This document shows positions 48,191 to 55,068 of a DNA stretch of 64,000 nucleotides, piece by piece. Numbering within the stretch: the first letter of the stretch is position 1; each line of letters opens with the position of its first letter. Where the stretch lies: NCBI GenBank assembly GCA_022071955.1, contig JAJVIM010000025.1, positions 1 to 64,000 on the forward strand, read 5' to 3'. The translations under genes and the position numbers were made by a program. The DNA is from Anaerolineae bacterium (GTDB lineage: Bacteria > Chloroflexota > Anaerolineae > 4572-78 > J111). The notes below the pieces were generated by a model that saw nothing but the letters and a program-made list of their open reading frames with translations, ran no database searches and had not been told where the DNA came from.

Positions 48191-48337
48191 CTAGCCCTCA
48201 CCCCCCTGCCCCCCTCTCACTTTGGGAGAGGGGGGATTTCTTTTTGTGGGTGACGGCAGGCGCGTGGCGCCTGCCGTCACCCACACCTTTTGTTCCCCTC
48301 CCCCTATTAGGGGGAGGGGACAGGGGAGGGGGTTAGC
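48191..48337. repeat. Nested palindromic element with three hairpins
   Basis: The centre is a perfect inverted repeat, GTGGGTGACGGCAGGCGC (48246-48263) against 48267-48284, with a 3-base loop. It is flanked on the left by a CCCCTCTC/GAGAGGGG hairpin and on the right by a perfect CCCCTCCCCC/GGGGGAGGGG hairpin (48295-48319). In addition the outer sequences (CTAGCCCTCACCCCCCTGCC at left, GGACAGGGGAGGGGGTTAGC at right) are inverted copies of each other. The element lies in the middle of the AFOR-XDH operon. Confidence 0.8.
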
Positions 48338-48402
48338 AAAAATTCATTTGTGAAAATAAACAAATTTGCGAATGCAGGCGTGCTGTATGAATTGCCCCTG
48401 CG

Positions 48403-50319
48403 CTAAATAGTTGTTTCCGGCGGCAGGTGCGGCACGTACTCCGCCAAACCGAGCCGCTCCAGCGTGCCGGGCTGGGGAATACCTTGCCGCGACCAGCCGC
48501 GCAGGTCATAGTAGCGGTCGAGCATGGCTCCAAAGTTTTCCAGCAATCCAAAACGGAAGGGTTCGGCTGAGCGCTGCATGTCGCCGGTGGCGGAATCAGG
48601 TATAAATTCGTACAGTGGCGCACGTTCTTCGGTAAACCGGCGCGGTAGCTGGTCATCGGCCCGGGAAAAACCCTGGCGGACGTTATACAGCCGTTCCAGG
48701 TTAACAATGCGTTCGCCAATGGTCAGCAAATCCTGGCCGGTAACGGGTTCAGCCCACAGCGCAGCGATACCGGGGGCCAGATCGGCGGGGAAAAGGCTGT
48801 ATTCTTCAACGGTGCTGAATTTGCAAATACCCAAAGCATCGGTGATGGCGCAGAAGTGCTCGCCGTAAACAACCATATCGGGTTTGTATTTTTCGTTGGC
48901 GGGGTTCATCAATTCCGGGACAATCTCCGGCGGAAAAATCTGCCGGGCGGCGTCCCAATTGCCGGCCAGATCGATGGCGGGCATCCCGTACAGGTGGTCG
49001 GCGCCGCGGTTGCTGGTGGCGTGCCCCAGCCCAAAGCCTTTGGCAAAGCGAGGCTCCTGCCGTGGTAATTCCAGCCCTTTAACCTGCATGGCGTACTGCC
49101 CGGCATTTTGCCCAATTAATTCCGCTGCCCGGCGGGTGCCGTTGGCCAGCACATCGCCCACGCCAGTGCGGTAGGCCATCTTTTTTAACAGGCCGACCAC
49201 TGAAGCCGCATCGCCCCATTCCAGCGATAGATCGGAATCGGCCAGCAGTCCCTTTTCATGCAGTTCCATGGCAAAGGCAATCGTCACCCCGGCAGAAATT
49301 GTGTCGAGGCCGTATTCATTGCACAGGTGGTTGGCATAAATAATCGCTTCCGGGTCGCTCACATCGCACATTGGCCCCAGCGCGTTGGTGGTTTCATACT
49401 CCGGCCCCCCGAGCTTTACGGCATACTCGCCGCCGGCCACCTCTGATTTTCGGCCGCATTTGATGGGGCAGGCGTAGCAGCCTTTGTGTTCCAGCACGTA
49501 CCTGTCAAAGGCCGCGGCGTTAATCCGGTTGATATAGGGCACCTGCACCAGTTGGTGGTTTTTGGCCGGTTGATCGCCGCCGGCATTTTTGGAATCCATC
49601 AATACCAGCGTGCCGAATTGCCGCAACCCGTCCAGATGTGGATCGGCTTTAAGTTTTTGGACCACAGTTTTGGTGGCCGCACGATAATCGGCGGATAAAA
49701 CGGGCCGTTGACTGGCCTTAACATGGATGGCCTTGAGATTTTTGCTGCCCATAACCGCGCCGGGGCCGCCTCTCGCCGCCGCCCGGTTGTGGTCGTTAAT
49801 AATGGCCGCCAGTGTGACCAGATTTTCACCGGCCGGCCCGATGCAGGCCACCCGGCCTGCGCTGGGCTGCGGCTGTGAGCCAAGCAGCGCCTCGTGAACA
49901 TAACCGGTGGTTTGGCCCCACAACCGGGCCGCCGGTTCAATGGTAATCTCGCCGTCTGTAATTTTTAGCAGCACCGGCTGGCTGGCCCGGCCGGTAATCA
50001 TAACCGCATCGAACCCGGCGTGCCGCAGTTCGGCCACAAAAAAGCCGCCGCTGTTGGCGTAACCATAAGCGCCGGAAGCCGGTGATTTAAAGGTTACATG
50101 GAGCCGGGCCGAGGTGGGCCACGGTGTACCGGCCAGGGGGGCGCTGGAAAAAATGAGAAAATTCTCCGGCGCTAATGGCTCAACCTCCGGGCCAACGTGG
50201 TCAAAGAGCAGTTTGGCCCCCAACCCTCGCCCGCCAAGAAACTGTTTGAGTAATTCGGGCGGCGTTTCTTTAATTTCGATGACTGACGTTGTGAGGTCTA
50301 TTTTGGCGATATTGGACAT
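48403..50319 (-). CDS. Tungsten-containing aldehyde:ferredoxin oxidoreductase family protein
   Basis: The 638-residue AFOR-family enzyme oxidises aldehydes to acids with ferredoxin as acceptor in characterised members. It shows ELLKQFLGGRGLGAKLLFDH, FSSAPLAGTPWPTSARLHVTFKSP, IGPAGENLVTLAAIINDHNRAAARGGPGAVMGSKNLKA (the pterin contact region), and the 4Fe-4S cysteines CYACPIKCGRKSE plus a later LGICKF. All four cluster cysteines are present. ATG at 50319 follows GGAGG. It starts 14 bases after the GntR gene, so regulator and enzyme are co-transcribed. It indicates W/Mo-pterin supply and a low-potential ferredoxin in this organism. Confidence 0.94.
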   Translation of the reverse strand: MSNIAKIDLTTSVIEIKETPPELLKQFLGGRGLGAKLLFDHVGPEVEPLAPENFLIFSSAPLAGTPWPTSARLHVTFKSPASGAYGYANSGGFFVAELRHAGFDAVMITGRASQPVLLKITDGEITIEPAARLWGQTTGYVHEALLGSQPQPSAGRVACIGPAGENLVTLAAIINDHNRAAARGGPGAVMGSKNLKAIHVKASQRPVLSADYRAATKTVVQKLKADPHLDGLRQFGTLVLMDSKNAGGDQPAKNHQLVQVPYINRINAAAFDRYVLEHKGCYACPIKCGRKSEVAGGEYAVKLGGPEYETTNALGPMCDVSDPEAIIYANHLCNEYGLDTISAGVTIAFAMELHEKGLLADSDLSLEWGDAASVVGLLKKMAYRTGVGDVLANGTRRAAELIGQNAGQYAMQVKGLELPRQEPRFAKGFGLGHATSNRGADHLYGMPAIDLAGNWDAARQIFPPEIVPELMNPANEKYKPDMVVYGEHFCAITDALGICKFSTVEEYSLFPADLAPGIAALWAEPVTGQDLLTIGERIVNLERLYNVRQGFSRADDQLPRRFTEERAPLYEFIPDSATGDMQRSAEPFRFGLLENFGAMLDRYYDLRGWSRQGIPQPGTLERLGLAEYVPHLPPETTI

Positions 50320-50333
50320 ACTAACCTCCGGGG

Positions 50334-51110
50334 TTAACGAGATTTACGCAGCCACATTGAAGGGTGGCGCATTTCGGTAAAGCTTACCAGATCGGCGCGA
50401 AAATGATTGAGGCCATAAAACAGCGGCCTGAGTTTTTTGCCGTAGCCTATTTCTTCAACCCAAAGCAACGGGTCGCCGGGCGAGCAGCCAAGCTGGGCCG
50501 CCAGCCGGTCATTGGCGGCAATGGCTCCAATTTCACTTTTTTGGTTGAACACTTTTCGCTGGCACCATTGCTCCAGAAAATCGTACACACTTTCGCCGCA
50601 GTTATAAGCGGCAAAGACAGTTTCTGGCGAATGGGGGTCTATTAAATCGCAGGCAACGTAATTGGTAGAATGAATGACCGGCACCAAATCAGACCGAAAA
50701 ATGCGTTCAATAGCAATCAACTGGCTATCGGGTTGGATTTCAAGGGGGCCAGCCAGCGGCCCGGCCTGGGTCAGACTGATATCAACCAAAGTGCAATCTG
50801 CCTGCCCCCCTTCTTGTTGAATAAGGTCCATAAAGTTGGGGGCATCATCAAGCCAAACCCGAACCGCGCCGGGATGGGCAGTTAAAACGGGGCTAACGTA
50901 AGTGCCAACGCCGTGGCGGCGGATCACCACGCCGCCTAATTCCAGCTTGGCCAGCGCCTCGCGGACGGTTGTTCGGCTAACGCCAAATCGCCGGCTCAGC
51001 TCGTCTTCAGACGGTATTTCTCCGTTGTCAGAAACAAACTCGCCTTGCTCAATAAGCGTTAAAATTTCTGTCAGTACCTGGCTTGTAAGCGGTACATTTT
51101 TTCGAAGCAT
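50334..51110 (-). CDS. GntR/HutC-type transcription regulator
   Basis: The 258-residue regulator has an N-terminal winged HTH (about 5-72: SEDELSRRFGVSRTTVREALAKLELGGVVIRRHGVGTYV) and a C-terminal UTRA ligand-binding domain (about 90-250). Its position directly before the AFOR and XDH genes, and the palindromes in its upstream region, suggest it controls this operon and itself. Effector unknown, perhaps an aldehyde or N-heterocycle handled by the enzymes. ATG at 51110 was chosen; a GTG at 51128 is possible. Confidence 0.88.
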   Translation of the reverse strand: MLRKNVPLTSQVLTEILTLIEQGEFVSDNGEIPSEDELSRRFGVSRTTVREALAKLELGGVVIRRHGVGTYVSPVLTAHPGAVRVWLDDAPNFMDLIQQEGGQADCTLVDISLTQAGPLAGPLEIQPDSQLIAIERIFRSDLVPVIHSTNYVACDLIDPHSPETVFAAYNCGESVYDFLEQWCQRKVFNQKSEIGAIAANDRLAAQLGCSPGDPLLWVEEIGYGKKLRPLFYGLNHFRADLVSFTEMRHPSMWLRKSR

Positions 51111-51151
51111 GTTGCAGGCCTGCCTCACCCGTCGCTTTGAAAAAAACAGTT

Positions 51152-51189
51152 GTTAGACGTCTGACCTCTTGTGATTAATGATAAGGTCA
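51152..51189. promoter_or_regulatory. Candidate GntR operator
   Basis: Two overlapping palindromes: TTAGACGTCTGA (51154-51165 region) and TGACCT-N16-AGGTCA (51162-51167 with 51184-51189). They lie about 45-80 bases upstream of the GntR start, where an autoregulatory operator is expected. Confidence 0.45.
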
Positions 51190-51228
51190 GGCACACTCTG
51201 CTGTAAAGTGACAAATGTCTCTGTTTTG

Positions 51229-51244
51229 TGTGATTAATGTCACC
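51229..51244. promoter_or_regulatory. CRP/FNR-type half-site palindrome
   Basis: TGTGATTAATGTCACC matches the CRP consensus TGTGA-N6-TCACA except for the last base. GTGATTAATG also occurs at 51171-51180, so a motif is repeated 59 bases apart. Binding by a CRP-family regulator is an inference. Confidence 0.45.
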
Positions 51245-51370
51245 TGACGAAGCTTTGTGGCGCCTGTCGCTATCAAAAATCGCCAATGAGGTTGACGAAG
51301 AGAGGGCAAAAGCTCCGGAGCAAACTTTGATGTTTGGAGAAGGAAATCATCGATATGAAAAAAAACAGCG

Positions 51371-51399
51371 TAGACGATTATATTTTCCCGTGCTAAAAT
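51371..51399 (+). promoter_or_regulatory. Promoter of RNA copy D (TAGACA/TAAAAT class)
   Basis: -35 TAGACG (51371-51376), 17-base spacer ending TGC, -10 TAAAAT (51394-51399), followed by TTGAAAC as in copy A. Confidence 0.7.
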
Positions 51400-51405
51400 T
51401 GAAAC

Positions 51406-51534
51406 GCGTAAACAAAAAAGCCCCGGTTGCAAGGGCGTTTGACTTTGCCAATCAGGCAGCGGACGCCCAATCGGTACAGTATGAATAATGTATGTTCGGC
51501 GCGTGGCCGGGTCAATCCTGACGCGTGTTTTTTT
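51406..51534 (+). ncRNA. Candidate structured RNA, copy D
   Basis: From the 5' end: AAAAAAGCCCCGG-TTGCAA-GGGC hairpin, TTTGCC-AATCA-GGCAG hairpin, ACGCCCAATCGGTACAGT core, ATGTATGTTC, and a terminator GCGTGGCCGG-GTCAAT-CCTGACGCG followed by seven T. It aligns over its whole length with copy A (plus strand complement of 2952-3080), with compensating changes in the hairpins. GGGCGT can pair either upstream (GCCC) or downstream (ACGCCC), giving alternative folds. It lies 145 bases before the ATP-grasp gene. Confidence 0.6.
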
Positions 51535-51678
51535 ATGTTGGGGCGAAGGAGCGAGCGTCCCGCATCTGAGTGGGCAGGTGAGCGACTGGAGCAGTCTCAT
51601 TTTTGGCCGTGGTTTTATCCGGCTGCGCCACAAAAGAAGTCTCTTACTATAAGTGTGTTGGTGTAAAGGGGGGAACGC

Positions 51679-52782
51679 GTGACAGACAAAAGCACAACCC
51701 GAATTGCTATTCTTTATCCCGGCAATTATGAGGCCAGACAAAATGCAACACCGGAGAATAACCGCTTCTCGCAGGTGTTTCAGGCATTGACTCACCTGGG
51801 AGTAAAGGCCGAACCGGCCGTATATCACAACGACTTTTCTGAGGAGGTTCGCCACCAGCTTTTGCAGGTAGATGGCGTACTGGTATGGTTTAACCCGCTT
51901 GAAGGCGGCCGCGACAGAACAATTCTCGATTCTATTCTGCGAGAGATTGCCGCCCGGGGCGTATTTGTCAGCACTCATCCGGATATTATTTTGCAGATGG
52001 GTACCAAGGAAGTTTTATATTTAACCCGGGATATGGGCTGGGGCAGTGACACGCATTTGTACAATACCATCGAAGAACTTCGCCAGAAATTACCTCTTCT
52101 CTTAGCCCGGGGAGAAATTCGGGTTCTTAAACAATACCGTGGCAACGGCGGGGTCGGCGTTTGGAAAGTGGAGTTGGCCGCGCCCCTGGCAGTGGTTGAC
52201 GAACACGGCGCTCCAAAGTTACTGCCGCTTGGTACACGGGTTAAAGTTAGGCACGCCAAACGAGGGAGTGTTGAAGAAGAGATTGAGTTGGGCGACTTTT
52301 TCAATCTTTGCGAGCCTTATTTTGCCAACGCCGGCAAAATGATTGATCAGGTCTATCAACCCCGGCTTGATGAAGGGATGATCCGCTGTTATCTGGTACA
52401 TCAGAAGGTGGTTGGGTTTGGGCAGCAGGCAATCAACGCCCTTTGTCCGGCGCCACCCGGTGCGCCGCCAACCGAAGCGCCTGAGCCTGGTCCCCGCCTG
52501 TACCATCCCCCTACCATGCCCCAAGGCCAATCACTCAAACGCAAATTGGAACAGGAGTGGGTCCCGGCCCTGCAACAACTGCTGGGGATTGAAACCGAGC
52601 GCTTGCCCATTCTGTGGGATGCCGATTTTCTGTTTGGGCCAAAGGATGAATCAGGCAGAGACACGTATGTACTTTGTGAAATCAACGTTAGCAGTGTGGC
52701 GCCGTTTCCCGATTCGGCCATACCCTTCATTGCCCAGGCAGCCCTTGTTCGCACACAGGCAGCCAAACAGAAACGCCGATAA
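51679..52782 (+). CDS. Cj0069-family ATP-grasp-like protein
   Basis: The 367-residue protein has IAILYPGNYEARQNATPENNRF at the start, VDGVLVWFNPLEGGRDRT, VFVSTHPDIILQMGTKEVLY, and the ATP-grasp-like RVLKQYRGNGGVGVWKVEL (nucleotide-binding Lys and glycine loop), then MIRCYLVHQKVVGFGQQAI and LPILWDADFLFG ... LCEINVSSVAPFPDSA with the metal-binding acidic/Asn pair. This matches what is called the Cj0069 family, with an ATP-grasp fold and no known substrate. GTG at 51679 follows AAAGGGGGGAA. It stands alone behind RNA copy D. Confidence 0.82.
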   Translation: MTDKSTTRIAILYPGNYEARQNATPENNRFSQVFQALTHLGVKAEPAVYHNDFSEEVRHQLLQVDGVLVWFNPLEGGRDRTILDSILREIAARGVFVSTHPDIILQMGTKEVLYLTRDMGWGSDTHLYNTIEELRQKLPLLLARGEIRVLKQYRGNGGVGVWKVELAAPLAVVDEHGAPKLLPLGTRVKVRHAKRGSVEEEIELGDFFNLCEPYFANAGKMIDQVYQPRLDEGMIRCYLVHQKVVGFGQQAINALCPAPPGAPPTEAPEPGPRLYHPPTMPQGQSLKRKLEQEWVPALQQLLGIETERLPILWDADFLFGPKDESGRDTYVLCEINVSSVAPFPDSAIPFIAQAALVRTQAAKQKRR

Positions 52783-52849
52783 ATGAGCCTTAACACGCGC
52801 TCAATCAAAAATAAAGGATGCTCCTTTGATGCGAGGGCGTTTTTAGAGA

Positions 52850-52991
52850 GCCAGCCAGTAGGAATGGATTTAAGCAAGGTCAACTCACCCAACGAGTAAA
52901 TTGCAGATAAAATCGGCGCGGCGGAAGGGGTGGCCCCATACGATTCGGTTGGAATGAAAATAAAAAACACCCCCGCAATCAAAATATTCAC
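52850..52991 (-). pseudogene. Possible gene remnant
   Basis: Reading leftward from a GTG at 52991 gives NILIAGVFFIFIPTESYGAT and then SAAPILSAIYSLGELTLLKS, which looks like genuine membrane-protein sequence. The frame then continues only as antisense of the ATP-grasp gene. There is no ribosome binding site. Possibly the truncated end of a lost gene at the edge of the decayed patch. Confidence 0.3.
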
Positions 52992-53051
52992 CGCTTAACA
53001 ACCTTGACGCAAGCTAACTCTGAGGTAAACTCTGCTTTAGAAATATGGCTT

Positions 53052-53093
53052 GCCCCCGTAGCTCAGAGGATAGAGCAGAGGTTTCCTAAACCT
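53052..53093 (+). pseudogene. 5' half of a tRNA-Arg(CCT) gene
   Basis: GCCCCCG acceptor strand, TAGCTCAGAGGATAGAGCA D-arm, and an anticodon arm GAGGT-TTCCTAA-ACCTT with anticodon CCT are all canonical. After 53093 the variable loop and T-arm (GTTCRA) are missing; instead TTCATTTTCTGAACC runs to CGGGGGG at 53107-53114, which could be a remnant of the 3' acceptor strand. As written it cannot fold as a functional tRNA. It looks like an integration or deletion scar. Confidence 0.7.
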
Positions 53094-53177
53094 TTCATTT
53101 TCTGAACCGGGGGGAGCAATCCGTATTTTATTTTGGACAGAAAATAGTTGTCTATACGCCAATAAAAGGAAGCAGGA

Positions 53178-53618
53178 GTGGCTACCAAACTCCAGACAGA
53201 TGTTGAAGCTGCTGTAGAAAGTCTGTTGCAAAACCTGCCGCCGGGTGTTAAAGTGGATGTAAACTTTACCCCCGACGGAGCGATTACTTTTACTGTGCAG
53301 CAAACCAAAGAGCAAATCCTCAAAGAAAAATATGGGCATCTGTTAGGGAAAAAATTGTCCCTAACCGAAGCTGCTAAAAAATATAATGTGCCACGCGGTA
53401 CGTTGTTATCTTGGGTTTACTACACCAACTATCTCTCTCCTGTAGATTCAGATGCTTACCCTAAACTATTCAATGAAGCCGAGGTAGCATACCTTGTTGA
53501 TATTTATGAAGAACGGCGACGAGTTGGAAGCAAAGCTCTTTTAGTGGATGATGACGGGTTGCCTTACGAATTCAAACATCCAAATCTTGCTGAATATCGA
53601 CGAAACAAGAAGAATTGA
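53178..53618 (+). CDS. HTH-containing hypothetical protein
   Basis: The 146-residue protein starts at a GTG after AAGGAAGCAGGA: MATKLQTDVEAAVESLLQNLPPG. A beta-rich N-terminal third precedes KKLSLTEAAKKYNVPRGTLLSWVYYTNYL, a helix-turn-helix of the excisionase/MerR style, then LFNEAEVAYLVDIYEERRR and a basic tail (YRRNKKN). Such small HTH proteins often belong to mobile elements. It lies between the broken tRNA and an IS630 copy. Role unknown. Confidence 0.65.
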   Translation: MATKLQTDVEAAVESLLQNLPPGVKVDVNFTPDGAITFTVQQTKEQILKEKYGHLLGKKLSLTEAAKKYNVPRGTLLSWVYYTNYLSPVDSDAYPKLFNEAEVAYLVDIYEERRRVGSKALLVDDDGLPYEFKHPNLAEYRRNKKN

Positions 53619-53675
53619 TCATAACAAACTCATGTGGAATATTTTGGGTAATTTATTACACTGTTAAAAAATAAG

Positions 53676-54311
53676 TTAAAGTTTCTTGAATTTAGAATTT
53701 CCAGTATTGACAACCGAATAACGAGCATTTAGCTTTTCCCGACAAGCCTCAATGGAGAATTGCCACCTGATTTTGATCCGTTTTTCGGTCCGGTCGGCGA
53801 TGATGGCCATGACCTCGGAGACCAGTTGCTCCAGAGTAGGAATGCAGCGGTTAAGGCAGAGTCGCGCCAACGCTGAAAACTCAATCTCAATCATATTCAG
53901 CCAACTGGCCGACTTCGGAGTAAAACAGAACTCGAACCGCTGGGCTAAAGCAAAGGCCTCATCAGCCGGCAAGTTCTCGTAAAAAGCACTGACGTCGTGA
54001 GTGTTGAGATTATCCAACACCAGCCGAATTTTATGGGCGTCCGGGTAAGCGGCCGCCAAAGCCTGACAGAATAAGGCAAATTCTTTTTTGGTGCGGCGGG
54101 CATAAACTTGGGCCAGACGTTGCCCCGTCAATGGCTCAATGGCCGCCAGGAGTGCACAGGAACCGTTTTTCTCATACGCATAGGGTTCTTTGCGCACCCG
54201 ACCACTTTGCATCGCCAACGGTTCAACCGCCTCACCAATCAGAAAACAAGTACCCAGGGGGTGGGTCGCTACAAGCCAGGGCGGTGATTTTGGCGCGTTG
54301 TCTCCCGTCAA
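53676..54311 (-). pseudogene. IS630 transposase, C-terminal catalytic half (frameshifted)
   Basis: The frame shows LIGEAVEPLAMQSGRVRKEPYAYEKNGSCALLAAIEPLTG, LVLDNLNTHDVSAFYENLP with the second catalytic Asp, and FTPKSASWLNMIEIEFSAL with the Glu of the DDE triad. The first Asp, normally in a CLDEKP segment just before LIGE, is missing. So is the ~70-residue linker that should join it to the N-terminal half, which points to an internal deletion rather than a programmed frameshift. The first ~15 residues of the open frame are out-of-frame noise. Confidence 0.8.
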
Positions 54312-54567
54312 TGTTAATCGGGCGACCTGGTCTGGGTTTGTCGCTGAGGCACGCCAGCCCGGTGGCCTGGTATATCCTGGCCCAGGTTGATAGACTTTGA
54401 CTGGTGATACCCACTATGTCGGCTACGTCTGTATAGGTCCGACCCCGCTCTAATTCGAGCAGAGCCAAGGCCCGTCGATAGGTTTTGACTGGCACACCGC
54501 TTTGTTTGATCAAACTTTGCAAATAAGTCCGATCATTTTCACTGAGGCTAATATGTTCTTTTTTCAT
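54232..54567 (-). pseudogene. IS630 transposase, N-terminal HTH half
   Basis: The 111-residue frame starts MKKEHISLSENDRTYLQSLI and contains the helix-turn-helix TYTDVADIVGITSQSLSTWARIYQATGLACLSDKPRPGRPINIDGRQRAKI, the DNA-binding half of IS630 transposases. It ends LACSDPPPGYLFSDW, where CSDPP-GY is the usual lead into the linker domain. At that point the sequence jumps to the catalytic half in another frame. Confidence 0.8.
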
Positions 54568-54615
54568 CCCTACAGCTTAGCCTATTGAGGGCTTATTACC
54601 AAAACCTCGGACTAT

Positions 54616-55050
54616 TTAGTTAACGATGTACTGAGTCAGTTTTTCATCGAGAATCATCGTTTTATTCCAATATTGCGTTGAACTACGAGATACAATCAAA
54701 TAGCGAATTCTATCGGTTTCAGCCGGATGGACTTCCAGATTGGCCAGCAAGCCGTCCGGATCAAATAGTATCTTGCAGCCGTTACAGATGAAATTGAGGG
54801 TGTCTGGATTATTGACTGCCGCAACCGGCACAAAAATCATTTCCACTTCGAGGGCATCATCCACGGTCAGTTGCCGAGACCAACCCATTGCGTGGTCAGT
54901 ATCGTGCCATGGTTCTTGCCTCCCCAATTCCAGTTTACGCGGCCACGTCGAGTCGCGCCGATAGCGGTCAGGGGCGGTAGCCAACAGTAATAAATCAACA
55001 TCTGATTGCAGATTGGCCTCAAACCGTGCCCACGGCCCAACCACCGCCAC
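54616..55050 (-). CDS. Nucleotidyltransferase-fold protein, N-terminally truncated
   Basis: The 144-residue frame begins AVVGPWARFEANLQSDVDLLLLA, the GSxARG-x8-DxD signature of minimal and aminoglycoside-type nucleotidyltransferases (here GPWARFEAN..SDVDLL, Asp pair intact). The region upstream, which should hold an N-terminal helix, ends at an in-frame stop (55069-55071) shared with the neighbouring pseudogene. Probably truncated. It sits immediately beside the IS630 copy, separated by about 6-10 bases. Confidence 0.6.
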   Translation of the reverse strand: MAVVGPWARFEANLQSDVDLLLLATAPDRYRRDSTWPRKLELGRQEPWHDTDHAMGWSRQLTVDDALEVEMIFVPVAAVNNPDTLNFICNGCKILFDPDGLLANLEVHPAETDRIRYLIVSRSSTQYWNKTMILDEKLTQYIVN

Positions 55051-55068
55051 AGCCCGAATAAGTGGCCG

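Larger units (their letters stand above)
51111..51678. other. 568-bp divergent regulatory region
   Basis: It lies between the leftward GntR-AFOR-XDH operon and the rightward ATP-grasp gene. It holds the GntR-type palindromes (51152-51189), a CRP-like site (51229-51244), the promoter and unit of RNA copy D (51371-51534), and a 145-base stretch to the GTG at 51679 containing a weak hairpin with T-run near 51580-51604. No protein frame was accepted. Confidence 0.6.
53641..54610 (-). mobile_element. Decayed IS630-family insertion sequence
   Basis: About 970 bp bounded by imperfect inverted ends: TTTTGGGTAATTTATT near 53641-53656 and, inverted, TTTTGGTAATAA near 54594-54605. It holds both halves of an IS630 transposase in different frames (see the two entries). 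It is non-autonomous as it stands. Confidence 0.7.

Noticed and set aside
51427..51666. A 79-residue rightward frame as a protein gene
   Set aside because: It covers RNA copy D including its terminator, has no ribosome binding site, and its only similarity is to the equally spurious hsdM extension.
53676..54567. Programmed frameshift producing an IS630 transposase
   Set aside because: Conserved sequence is absent between the two halves, including the first catalytic Asp, so a deletion explains the frame change better.
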